Assembly: GCA_000310025.1 (NCBI GenBank)
Contig: FN648398.1
Location: 585,135 to 624,372 of the forward strand
Length of the DNA stretch: 39,238 bases
From: Ectocarpus siliculosus
Taxonomy: Eukaryota > Sar > Phaeophyceae > Ectocarpales > Ectocarpaceae
Direction of reading: 5' to 3'
The notes beneath the pieces are model-generated. The model ran no database searches. It was not told where the DNA came from and saw only the letters and a list, made by a program, of their open reading frames with translations. Of this stretch, positions 1-12,300 are shown one piece after another (position 1 is the stretch's first letter; each line of letters opens with the position of its first letter). Made by a program: the position numbers and the translations under genes.

Positions 1-1848
1 CTTCTTCCGAAGGGTTGCCTCCTCCCTACTCTCTAGCATCTCCTTGACTTTCGTCTTGAACCCCCCGAACCCTTCCGTGTCCAACGTCTCCTCCTCGTCT
101 CCTATCTCCTTCCAAACCTTCTCTACCACCTTGTCCCATCTGATTCCCTTCTTCCCTGGAGTCGCTTTTCCCCAAGCTGCCTCGTCAACCATGGCTGGTA
201 GTCTATCGTCCGACATTCTACTTACCTTGTACTGCCAATTCAACTTCTGCATGTCTCTCTTTGTTTTAAGAGAGTACATTCCCAATTCTGCTCTCAATAC
301 AGTGTTGCTCGTTGTACTTGAACATCCTAGTATTTTCTTGGCCGCTGCCATCTGCACCGTTTCCAGCTGCTTGACGGCCTTTTCGTTACCTTCCCATACC
401 TCTCCTGCATACTCTAGCTTAGGTACAATCACATTCAAGAGAATACACCTCTTAATCCTAGTGTCTAGGTGTGGGTCCGTAAGGATCTCGTCCATCTTGC
501 CTATCTGAGCTTTACCCTTCCCAATCACTTTCGCTATGTGTGCGTCCCATGAGCACTCCTTCGAAATCTCTACTCCCAGGTACGTATACTTGTCTACTAC
601 CGGTAGTTCTTCCTCCCCCCATTTCCATTTGAATTCTACGGGATTTTTCTTATCTTCGTTACAGACCACTACTGCGCATTTTCCTACGTTCGCCGACAGT
701 CTCCATTTTCGGGTTTATCCTACCGCCGCATCTATTTGTTCTTGCAACCCTTCTGGTGTTTCGGATACCCCCACGAAATCATCTGCAAACATCAGTCCGG
801 ACACACTCTTTCCCTCTACTTGGACTCCCTGTCTTACTGCTTCAACCGCCCTTATCAAATCGTTGATGTAAATCTTAAAAAGAGTGGGTGACATCGTACA
901 GCCCTGTGCGACTCCTTGGAGTATATCCACGTACTTCGAAATTTCCCCATCCAACATCACCGCACTTCTTGTGCATTCTGTCATCTTTTTCAACATCCTC
1001 CACATTTTCCCCCGGATGCCGATGTCCCACATCTTTTTCCACAATCCATTGCGCCATACGGTGTCGTAGGCTTTTTGTATATCGAGGAAGAAACAGTATG
1101 TCGTACGCCCGGCGTCTTTCCTACCTTGGATGATTTTACTCAATGTATATACATGGTCTACACAACTACGATCTGGTCTAAACCCAGCTTGTCCTTCGCT
1201 GATCTTTTGTTTCCCCTCCAACATGTCTCCCATTCTATTGTCTATCATCTTGCCAAACAGTTTCCCCACTGTGCTCAACAGGGTTATCCCTCTATAATTC
1301 CTCGGGTCAGCTTTATCCCCCTGTTTGAACAGGTTCACGACTACTCCTTCTCTCCATCTCTTCGGCGCGTACTCGTGTTTCCATATCCAGTTGAATATCC
1401 GGACCAACATGTTAATCATCCCCTCCCCCCCCTGTTTCAAAAGCTCGTTCACAATTCCATCAGCCCCTGCCGCTTTTCTATTCTTGAGTTTCGCTACGCA
1501 GTCCTCTACCTCTTCTCGTGTGAACTCTCCCTGCAACCCGTCTACATCACTACGTTCCCTCTGAGATCTTTCAATGTTTTCCTCTGCCCACGAGTTGATT
1601 TCCTTCTCAAACTCCGAGTCGAAGTTGTCGTTGGTGGTGGGTGTCCCAAGTTTGCGGTAGTGCTCTACTAGTACTTCCCTCTTTCCTTTAGAACTGCTTA
1701 CCATCTTACCCTCGGCAGATCTTAGTGTCGTTATTTCCGTGTCTCCCCCTCTTTTGTTGCCCACTATCCCTTGAATTCCTACCCACATTTGCTTCATCCC
1801 CCCCCTCAAAATCTTCGTTAGTCTTTTGGAGGGGGGGGGTGTACTCAT
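1..1848 (-). pseudogene. LINE-type reverse transcriptase, partial, one in-frame stop
   Basis: This is the reverse transcriptase region of a non-LTR retrotransposon. The reading frame opens at an ATG at 1848 and runs leftward. RT palm signatures are clear: FLDIQKAYDTVW (motif A, first catalytic Asp), GVAQGCTMSPTLFKIYINDL (motif B) and LMFADDFVGV (motif C, FADD in place of YADD). The thumb-side KYTYLGVEI motif follows. A TAA at 715-717 interrupts the frame just after motif C; the same frame is then open to the window edge with no other stop, so this is one nonsense codon and not a frameshift. There is no endonuclease domain upstream: the frame starts with Met-Ser-Thr-Pro-Pro-Pro encoded by the poly-C end of the adjacent repeat and enters directly the linker that normally sits between endonuclease and RT. 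The clade is not assigned. The copy looks young but inactive, and its 3' end lies outside the window. Confidence 0.9.
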
Positions 1849-2395
1849 AGTCGTGCATGCCGTAATCGTTAGACCATTGACCTCGCATCCCTACAAAGCC
1901 GGGACGGAGCACGCCGGGTTCTCACCGGACCAGGCTCTCACATTCACCAAGCGCGAAGCACCGTGAGGTATTCGGCGAGTCGCATGAAGGGTGCGCTGCA
2001 TCCTGCTAAGGGTGTTCGGCATCTTTGTGCTTACTTCCTTGCGTACGGATGAAAGCCTGCGTATGACTTAATTTATTTTCTGGTGCGTTCACTTCCAGAG
2101 ACAGTTATTAAGCACTGTGTAGCTGCCTCGAAGGATGCTTGACCATTTTAACACAACGTGGTGGCGATCATCCCCCCTTGCGCGGAAGTGAGGTTTCTCC
2201 ACCCCGCCACAACATGAATCTACTTCGACCACCATTAATGGTTACCGCCCAAAAAAAAAAACCCGAGGCAAAAAAAAAAAAACGGTTACCTGGTTGCCGA
2301 GTTCACGAAGTGAATTGGCTTCTTTTACAACGTCGTTGCCAAGCGACCAAAACCCAATCCCGATGGCAAACACCGAGGGGGGGGGTTCATGTAAA
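1831..2395 (-). mobile_element. Repeat-family copy L (5' monomer to poly-C end)
   Basis: Read on the minus strand, this copy begins with one 58-bp monomer (2317-2374), continues through about 330 bp of family sequence and ends with a roughly 150-bp terminal unit (1831-1989) that finishes in a C run (G run at 1831-1839 on the plus strand). The same order and sequence recur on the plus strand at 38556-39229, including the A-rich segments near 2250-2282. The copy sits directly against the RT fragment at 1-1848 in the same orientation, so it is either the 5' part of that element or a separate element next to it; the solo terminal units elsewhere favour the C run being a 3' end. No coding capacity was recognised inside it. 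Confidence 0.8.
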
Positions 2396-3008
2396 CGCAC
2401 GCTGTAGCCGGTAGACTATAGCCCCCGCATCCCCACAATGCTGGGATGAGGGATATGCCGGGCTTTCAGCGGTGTAGGCTACTACGTTTGGCAAGAGTAG
2501 CGGGTCATCATCCTTGCGAATGCTGTGCCAAACAAGGTATGCTATGGGGTTGGTTGGGTTGAGGGAGGTCTCTTCGTTGTCGTTTTCGATCTTGTGCCGT
2601 TTACAGACACCCCGTTGAGGGAGAGGTGGGGGGGGTCGCATGTTGATGCAGCTCCTACCAACAGCCATTTGATCACTCATCACGCATCCCGTCAAGATGT
2701 GTTCTTCTATTGAAGTACGTGGTAGAAAGGGGGCGAGGGATCGTGTTAATCAAATCGCGTGTTCCTCGCTTGAAGCATCTGTTCATGCGGTATCTACCTA
2801 AACAGCGTCAACCCGAACCCTGACCCCTAACCCGGAACAATTCGACAGAGAGAAGGACCTGCTACGAGCGCTCGTGGACACCAGAACCAAAAAAACAAAC
2901 AAGATTGGAAATATTTTGAGAGAATTTGAGAAAAATGTTACATGCACGCCGCCATCGAAAATCTCTTCCTTGTTCGCCGGCATCCAGGCGGCGGACTTCA
3001 CGGCACAC
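2396..3008. other. Non-coding stretch beyond the last visible PWP2 exon
   Basis: On the minus strand this directly follows exon 13 of PWP2 after a CAG/GTGTGC donor, so it should be intron. I looked for the next conserved PWP2 segment (an Asn/Ser/Leu-Asp motif followed by the Utp12 region) and found no matching frame here. A weakly telomere-like string of CCCTAA-type words occurs near 2819-2835 but is too short and degenerate to call. Confidence 0.6.
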
Positions 3009-6000
3009 CTGAAACTTCTTGACCAAGATCTGCTGCGAGCACTCGTAGATGCAGACGAACTTGCTCTGTCCGGCTGCCACCACGCAGGTACCGTCCGCGG
3101 TGTAGTCGACGCTCGTAAAGTACTTGCCGTGGTTCGAGTTGGCCGCGGTTACCATGTCGTGGGCGCGTCTTCCTCCTATTTATTGGGAGAGAGAACGCAC
3201 GGCAAAAAAAAATGTGTGTGTGTCATTAATGTTATGTGTGGCCTGGCACAAACGTCACGTAATACGATACAAGAAAACACGCCCCTGGTGACTCCTAGTA
3301 ACTGTGTGTGGGGTGTGCTATCTTACGATGCCGTCCTATTACTTGATCTGAAAGTAGTACTGGGCTTTCACGCTGACCAGGAAAAGAAATTACAACCGGG
3401 TGTGGTATTTTGTTTGGGCGGGTGACAACTCAAGTGGGTGCGGTCTTGTGTTGTAGAATACGGTACAGCAGTACCAAGGTGTGCTAGGCAGGGGAACAGA
3501 TCGGGCCACCCTAACGCAAAACACGACGGCGACAAACAAACAAGCCTTTTTCAGAAGATATATGCATACATACAATCACATTCACACAGAAAGACTACCC
3601 GTTCGAGATAATACCACAGTACTGCTGTAGCCCAAGGGCACGCGTTGAATGAAGTTATCGCGGTGAGTGCGACAACAGCAACAACGCCACTTACCGGCAA
3701 TATCGCGACGTCCCTCGATGATTCCCTGCAGGTCGCCTCCATCCGTGCCCCAGAGCTGCAAGGTACCGTTGAGACACGCACAGCATAGCTGCCTACCGTC
3801 GGGCCGGAAGGTCACGGCTAACACGTCCGCCGGCATCTCCAGAGTCTGTAAATGTGGAATCCGGGGGGGGGGGGATGACAAGAGGTCACTTCCGCCCATG
3901 TCCACAGACTACAATACCGCAAATGTCTACTTGATCGAGGTTGCAGGAGGTAGTGATGAACGGAGGGCGAGATCAACAAAGCATGCGGTGTGCTGCGCTC
4001 GAAGAGGTTCAAGCTTAAAAATCAAAACACGAGACAAGAATCAAAACCAGGTTAACCCGCTCGTTACGCATTCCCGGCCCACGGAGAGCGTTGAAAAAGC
4101 ACCAAACAAAAGTGGGGAGTTCGTCTGTTTACCGGTTGGAATACCACGGAAGAAGATGAGCCACCGGATATATGCATACGTTGGAACGATTTTCGCGGTT
4201 TATCCACACGACGACGACAAACACAACAACAACAACAACAGCAACAGTAACAGCAACAGCAGCAGCAGCAGCAGCAGCAGCAACACCAACCAAGGCAACC
4301 CATAAATACCTCGATGCACTCGCTCTTGAAGACGTCCCACAGCTTGACGGTTCCATCCCAGCTTGCCGAGGCTAGCACGCCCTGGCTGGGGCTGAAGCAC
4401 AGCTCCGAGAGGGGCGCCTCGTGGCCCGCCAACACGTCCAGCAGACGCCCGGTCTGTAGCGACCACACGTACACCTGTTGTCCAAGTTTTCGTGTCGGGA
4501 AAGGAAAGAGGTTTAAGGAGGTTGGAAGAGGTCAACGAGGTCAACGAGAGGGGAAGGGAGGAGGAGGAGGAGGGGGGGGCACACACGAAGGATGGCGCGG
4601 TGTACCGAGGTCGAACGTATAAAACTTGGTAGGTGAACCACGGCGATTTAGGGGGCAGCGGTGTATTGTATGCACGAGAGTTTTCGAAACAATGGGGATG
4701 ATTTTAGACGCGAAGGGAAAAAAGCATAGACACGCCTAATGTATGTAGTACACGGCACTTTTTGAGAACCGCTTGTATTGACACCGTTCCCTGCTTGTTA
4801 GCAACCAGGGCGGTGTACGCCAACACCACCAAGCAGCAACAACAACAGTCAACAAGGGCGACCACAACAATAACGGCAACGACGACGACAACAACAACAA
4901 CAACAACAACCGGGTCCGACACGCCAAGGACAGGTTGATTCCACAACAATTCTTCATGTCTTCCTCTAAAGCCTACAAGTACAGCGACGACAGCCACGCT
5001 GCCGTAAGCGGAGCATGACAAGCAGAGCGACCTCCAGTTTATCCTAGGAGAGCATGCACAATTCTCTATCTGTGCCAGCGTACCTCCGTCTGAGTCTGCC
5101 TGCATGCCTGCCTGTCTCTCTCTGTCGATGTCTCCTTGGGTATCCCTCATCGCATTTACGCATGTCCGTTACGGTTCTCCATCTGCCTGGTTGTGTTTCC
5201 TTGCATATACCTTCACGCATCTCTACCTCCCCCCCCGCTCCATCGTGAAGTTATCTCACCTCGAAAGGATCCATCGCCCCGGCCACCACCACCTCCCCCG
5301 ACCCGTCTAGCGCCAACGATGTCAGCTGCGCCGGCTGAGGAGTGACCAACGTCCGGAAGTTCTTGTATCTGGCAGGGGGGGGTTGGGGGGGCGGGGTAGG
5401 GGTTGCCGTTTCCCTTGCTTGTTAATTGGACGACCCGTCAGCAATAGCAACGATGACTACTATGAATACTACAACAACAAACCACTTCACCACCACCACC
5501 AACAACAACAACAACGACAACAACCACGACAACCACCACCACCACTAACAACAACAACACTACTTATAGTCACAACAACACCACCACCAACATCACAATA
5601 GTCGCCCAAACCGCAGTACCCAGTGCCCCACTCACCTCACGAGGTCGTGCGCTCTGACAGTCCCGTCGAGCGAAGCCGACACCACGGCCGAAGCATTCGG
5701 CGTGAACCGGACAGCGGTGACGGGAGCCTCGTGCTCCGTGAAGGTAACGAAGCAGAAGCCGCTTGTTGTTGACCACAGCTTCACCTGAACGACAACAAAT
5801 AATCAGAACGAGCCGCAAGAGGTTGGTGAGCGTACCAACGGGACCCGAGGTGCCTTGGAAGCGAGTTGCGGGAAGCCCTTTCGTGCTTCAAGACGGAGGG
5901 GAGGCGAAGCAGAACGGTCGTCGAACGCAGCACCTCATCTTAGCAACTCAACAAGAGACTTTTTTTTTTTTTTTTTACTGGTTATGAAATCACTTTCTCG

Positions 6001-9000
6001 TGTGAAGTACAGTATGTTGATAACTTTAGGAAATACTTCTACACCATAAATGGGTGGTTGAGGTTACATTGGTTGTAACGGTCTTGGGAAAGAAGAATGG
6101 GCGACAATGGCCTTCCAATCAACAGCTTGGTCAGTGTGAACAGCGCAAGTGGCTGCCAGTACAAAAGCAATAGCGCACACTCAACAATTAACACATTCTC
6201 CGGCAGGGCAAATCGTTGCTGCCACTCCCCCCGAGACCCACACCGATCCACACTTACCAAGGTGGCTCCGAAGCGGCACAATTAGCACACATCAAGAGAA
6301 AACAACAACCTGAAGCGAAACCAACCAATCATGCACGCTGCACCCATCGCATCCCAAAAAGCACACTCGAGAAACAGAGTAAACGGTTCGTGCAACCAGA
6401 GAACAAGAGAAAATAATTTAGAGTGAAGTACTCGTTCAAGTAACAACAGAGCAACTATCATATCATACTCTGCTTTCTAGGTGAATGGACAAACCTTGCT
6501 ATCGTCCCCCCCCGTGGCGCACACCGACCCCGTTGCCCCGAACGCGGCGCAATTGAGGCCGTACCCGTGCCCCTGCTGCTTGAGCACGTACGTCTCGCTC
6601 TGCCACTCCCACACCAGCAGCTGCACCACGCGAATGATGGCATCGCACGCGCGTGGGATGGGTCTCGTCGGTACGTGGGATGGGTCTCGTCGGTACGCCG
6701 TTGATGTTGATGTTGATGTTTTGATGTTGTTGTGGTTGTGGTTGATGTTGTTGATTTCGATGTCGTTGTTTCATTAAAATTCTTCTTACAACAACAACAA
6801 ATAAACTCACCGCATGTATCTGTCTGCAGAAAAGAGTCCAGGCTAAATCAGTGAATAATTTATCTTCTTGTCGTCGTCATGTTCGTTTCGTAACGGTTGA
6901 TCGGTGCATCCCTTCCACTGGAGTACTATCTCGAATGAGTAGTCTTCCCGTGGTTGCATGTGCTAATATCATACTCTCTGACAAAAAGCGAAGGATGGGA
7001 AAACCATCTCGCCTCAAGTTCAGCGTCACGGCCGATCGTACCACACCCCCACCTGCCCCAGCCTGGCGCAGCCGAACGCCAGCCAATCACCGGTGGTGCT
7101 GACGTCACAGGTTCCGATACCCGCCTGACCGACGCTGAGTGTGTGGATCGCCGTGCAGTCCGGCATCTCGTACAACCCGAACACGCCGCTAGAGAATCCG
7201 AGCACCAGTAAGCTCTGCAAGATCAAATACAGCAAGTGGGGGTCAAGGAGAGGATGGGGTGGGGGGTCGTCCAATGCTTGTACAAGCTACAAGCACAGAG
7301 CCCGGATCACTAGCAAGCTTCGCGCAAGAAAATAAAACAGGGGGGGGGCTGGGGTCAACGAGGATTGTAATCGGGGGAGCGGGGGAGGGAGGGAGGGGGT
7401 TCTAGCAGCCTGGTTGCACAGGTCACTCTTGACACAATTAGAAGAAGCAGACCTGAACATGACAAAAAAACTGGAGGGCGTGTAAGCTTTTCCGACGAGT
7501 CCTCGCCTTGGTGGTACATACTGCCCTTGGCCACACACCACACACCACACACGTTGCCTTCGGAGGAGGAACGAACGAACGCCGTTTTCCCACTCTCCAG
7601 GTAGAGACAAACCACCACAACTCTGCCGCATCTACGTTTTACGCAGAAAAATCTCATCCTGCGTGCTACCAATCCTACTCCGAGGGTAAGGGGCTGAAAA
7701 AGTAGTCGTAGTTGCTACACATGCGAATCTTGGCCAACTGCCACGCATTCAAATGCCGCCAATATAAATGCTATCACTCGCGGCCAAGGGCCACACTCTC
7801 AAGTGCTGCGTATTTCAATGCTCGCCCTCGTCACCAATAGTAAGTCACGCATTCAAATGCTCCACGCATGTACATGATTAGTCAAGCATTCAAATGACAT
7901 GCCTGTATATGCTCACCCGCTTAGCGTGGAAGGACGCGCTGGTGATGTTGCAGCTGCCGCCGGGCCTAAGGAAGTGCTTTGACACCAGCCTCCACTTGCC
8001 GAACGCGGGAGTTCGCAGCTGCAGGAGGCATTCGCCAACAGAACGGGGTACATCGACAAATTCGTGAACAGGGGGAGAGGGGTTCTTTAAGGTTATTTTG
8101 GGTCGAAAAACGTTCGTGGCAGATCTGAGGACGTAAACGGCCTTGCCAGGATAGCGACGTAGATCATCATGCGGAAACACAGAGGTGTACTTTGTCAGGT
8201 TGATCAGTGTGTACATGACGGGCAGACCTACATCGGACGGAAATCGGAGACCTACATCGGACGGAAATCGGATGATGTAAATAGTAAATAGCTCTTGCCT
8301 GCCTGTCAGAACAGCCGGCTTGTGCCGATCTTACAATACTTCAGCCCCCCCCTCCCCCCCGGATTCCCACTACCGGAGAAGAAGCGGTGTTAACAGATCG
8401 CGAACCCCTCTTCGGTCGGTTAATGTATCGGCCGCAACACCGGCAGGCGCACAAGGGGCACCAACCACGCGAAAAAAAAAAAAAAACTTCGGCAGGATAC
8501 AGCTCCGACGCTGCTTCGGGATGCTTTTCGGGCAACAATCACGAGGCGCGATGAAAAATGTCAGGGTTATCTTCACCTCCCCAAAATCAGGTCGTCGGTG
8601 CTGCTCCTCCTCCTCCTCCTGACTTTCCTGCCCAGAGCCTGCCCCCCCCTCACTACCACCATCATCGCTCTCCTCTTCCCCCCCGGATAGCGAAAAATCA
8701 TCTCCCTCTCTCCTCCCCTCACTCCTTCTCTTCTTCGGCTCCGGCAACGGCGGCGGCAGCAAGGAGGGTTTTCTCTCTTCGTCTGGGACCCACTCCCACG
8801 CGAACACTCCCCCGTCCCTCGCCACCGTGTACACCTCGTCGCCGCTCTCGGACACGAAGCAGCCGCACAGCCCGTCACGATGCCCTGTTTGTTTGTTTTT
8901 TTTGCACCACGGGGAAAGTTGTTCGTTGCAAGGGGTCAGTGCGTCCGGTCCGGCAGGCGAGAGAAAAACTAAGGGGGGGGGAGGGGGGGACCCGGTGGAG

Positions 9001-9283
9001 GAAGGTGTGGGGTTCTTGTGTCTCGAGACTCCGTAGATTTGCGGAACGGGGGGGGGGTACGCAGATGCTGCGAACTGCTCGAAGGGTGAGATGCCCAGGG
9101 ATCACGGGCCATAGATACGCTTGAAGTTTCTTTATCCGCTTGGACCTACTTCATGACCACGACAACAAGAGCAGCACGAACAGCAAGAGCAAGAGCACCA
9201 GCAAGAGCAAGAGCACCAGCAAGAGCAAGAGGGGCAGCAGCACCAACAGCGACCGCCACAGCAACAGCAACAGCGACCGCCAT

Positions 9284-9319
<36 letters not shown>

Positions 9320-12300
9320 TCGTCTATCGGGCGGGGTCTTGTCACCTGCCAGGGTGGTCGGTACAAAGGCGGCGTCCTCCCCCGTATCGTTGACAAAGAA
9401 CACCCGTGCCGTCGCGTCCTTCGATCCTGTACAAGGAGAAGGCCAAGGGTAAAAGACGGGCGAAAATCAAAACAAGGTGCGGAGAGAGACAAGACGGGCG
9501 CGGGGGGTGCATGGCATCATCGGAGAACACCTATCAAAGTCGAACTTCAAGCTAGTGGCTCCCGTGTGTAAGGCCGTGTGGTGCAAAAGGGTTTGGCCGG
9601 CCGTGTACCGAGCACCCAGCAGACACTACTCCAGAGTGCGAGACAACTGGAATTCTTCATCTATGTCACTCCATTGCACCAGCCTTTTACGGGGACAACT
9701 ACAGCACTACTGTGCCTGGCAATTATGCACACACAATAGTCAGCTTAACTGAGCCATGCGTGCATCCTGCCGAACACGTCTCTCTCGCTTCCTCTCCCGG
9801 TGCCCCCTTAACGACCACAGCTCTTCTCGGCTTTGTGAAACAACCAAGGCTTGCCGTCAAAATTCGGCCATAGATATAAAAACGATAATAAAGTAGGCAC
9901 CGCAACGAGGTAGCGAGAGCCACGAATCGGGGCGGAACAGGTAACATGCCCATTGCCCACAGCCACGTCACCCCCCATCCCCCCAACTTCATGCGACTCG
10001 CCGAATACCTCACGGCGCTTCGCGCCTGGTGATGTGAGAGCCTGGTCCGGTGAGAATCCGGCGTGCTCCGTCCCGGCTTTGTAGGGATGCGAGGTCAATG
10101 GTCTAACGACTACGGCATGCACGACTATGAGTACACCCCCCCCCTCCTAGGACACGTGGTCAATAGTGGTCAATGGGTTACCAACCAAGACATCCTAAAC
10201 ATGAGTACGCCCCTCCCCCCCTCCCCCCCCCCCAGGAGCCATGCAACACTCGACTCTGCTGTCAAACTACCTGCAACGAGGTGGCGAGAGTCCGGGCCCC
10301 ACGCGAGACAGGTGACGTCGTCCTGCAGGCCGCCGTACCCGCGAAGCAGCGACAGCGGAGCGATCTGGTGCCGCCTCCCCGGAGTCCGCCACACCTCCAC
10401 CTTCTTGCCGACACCGGCGGCGATGAAACGGTCGTCCGGACTGAAGCTGATGGCACGGATCTGAAAAAACACAGGCCAGGCCAGGAGTAAGGGCGGGATT
10501 CGAAGGGCGGCTGGTGGGGCGATAAAGCTGGGTGGGAGAGGTTGCCGTGGGAGTGCCTGTAGGTCGCTCTGGAACAGCTTGCTTTGTTCTTTGTCGCGCA
10601 CTCGAGGCGTCAGTCAGCTCACCCGTTCGTGCGTGAAACGTTTCCGTGGAAAAAAACGAAAACGTAAGAAAAGCGGGTCAAGGCACAGGTGTGCGACCGA
10701 TCGATCGATATACTAAAAGATTGGTCGCTCCGCAAACCCGAGATGTGGCCAATGCTGATCACGGGTACTCGATAGAAGGAGGACGTTTGTTTAATGCCAA
10801 GATAACACCAAAAACAACATTTCCCCGGACGTGTTTCCGCACAAGTTCCTTCCTGAGCAACCGAATCGTGAATAATATTAGGAAAAACAAATACACACAC
10901 AGAAGACTACCCGTTCGAGATATACCCACAGTCGAACGGGATGTGGTGGTGAACAATAGTGTGCGTACCTTTTTCTTGAAGTTGAAGCGGTGCAAAACGA
11001 CCCGCCGCTGCAGGTTGACTAGGAGCGCTCTCCCGTCCACGTCCAGCACAAGCAACAACCGGCCGTCTCGAGAAGGGGTAAGGAGGCGTATCTCCTTCCG
11101 GCTCTCGAACGGCAGCACGGACGAGCTGTGGTTCACCAGGTCTATCAACAGCTGGGCGGACAAAAGAACGAAAGCCACAACAAAGAACGCGAAACCGGCG
11201 GGGAAATAGACAGGGGGGGAGGCGAATTGAGGAGACACATGTAGCAGTGCACAAGTGTATACTCTTGAGTTATAGATGGCGTGAAGCAGTTGGAATGGAT
11301 ATGGTTGTTGGCTGCTTGGTGTTGCGTTGGTGTGATGGGGGTGAAAACGAAGTGGCCTACTTGCAGTATCTCTGCCTTTGTCGCCTGTGACATAGATAGC
11401 AAGCTGACGTATGGGTACATTAAATATCTACAGGAGGGAAGATTGGCTGTCCAAAAGAACAAGACTTATTTGCATGTACGCCAAAGAGTTCACGTCGGAA
11501 GGAACCATGCAGAAAACGACCTAAAACTGATAATGACCGTTCGGGTTCTTGAAGGGGGGCGCGGTTCGCCGTGTTCAGATTTCCAAGCGGAGACTGTCGC
11601 GCATTTTCTACAGAGCACACCAGCATATCTTGTAGGCGGGCGAGATAAGTTGAGATTTCTGGGGAGCGGCGGGGTCAAGCATGGATGCACTGGCGCCGAA
11701 AAGGAGTTGCATCATCAAGAAAGACAAAAGTATCACAACAAGTGGTCTCCTTACGGCTACCAAATGCAAGCAGTAGCAGAGGTCCGGGGGCGGGGGAGGG
11801 GTGTTATCCCACGTCACACCGACGATGAAAACCCAAATGGTTTTTGTACAGCAGTACCAGGGATGCCTGGAGTAGCTTACTGGGCGACGTTTTTCACCTC
11901 GCTTCGCAGACTCAACGGCGCGAACCACCCTCCGAAGTTTTATTATCACACGCTTCACTATCTGGAGGTACAGCAGTAGTGATCCCAACCCAGACAGGAG
12001 TCAAAACACGAAACGCTAACGCTCCTAACACGATCCCGCTGCATTGCCAAAAGTGAGCAGGTGTTAGGCAGCGTAGGGTTGTCGCACATCGCAGCTGTGT
12101 GCCGTTTACAACCTGACATACACTTACACGGGGTGCTCCTGCTCAGCCCTGTCCTGCTGCTACTCTCAGCCTGGCCTGCTTGCTCTTATCTCGCTGTCGG
12201 CGGGCCTCTTGAGGGATTTGAACTAATTGAATGGCCCCAGCGCCGGAGGGCCACAGCCGACGAGATCATGACATCGGCAGGCAGCCAGTGACACCATATC

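Noticed and set aside
44-1671. Plus-strand open frames at the left end
   Set aside because: They are mirror frames of the reverse transcriptase, whose conserved motifs are all on the minus strand.
2815-2836. Possible interstitial telomere repeat (CCCTAA-type words)
   Set aside because: Only two degenerate units are present.
8160-8176. A C-box-like RTGATGA on the transcript strand, suggesting an intronic box C/D snoRNA
   Set aside because: No D box at a suitable distance and no terminal stem.
9140-9571. Ser/Asn-, Ala- and Leu-rich open frames over the AGCAAC array
   Set aside because: They arise from a trinucleotide repeat open in several frames on both strands, within a PWP2 intron.
11281-11979. 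A 232-codon open frame on the plus strand inside PWP2 intron 1
   Set aside because: It opens with GTG, the first ATG comes later, there is no family resemblance and no promoter or splice context. Chance open frames of this size are plausible in GC-rich introns.
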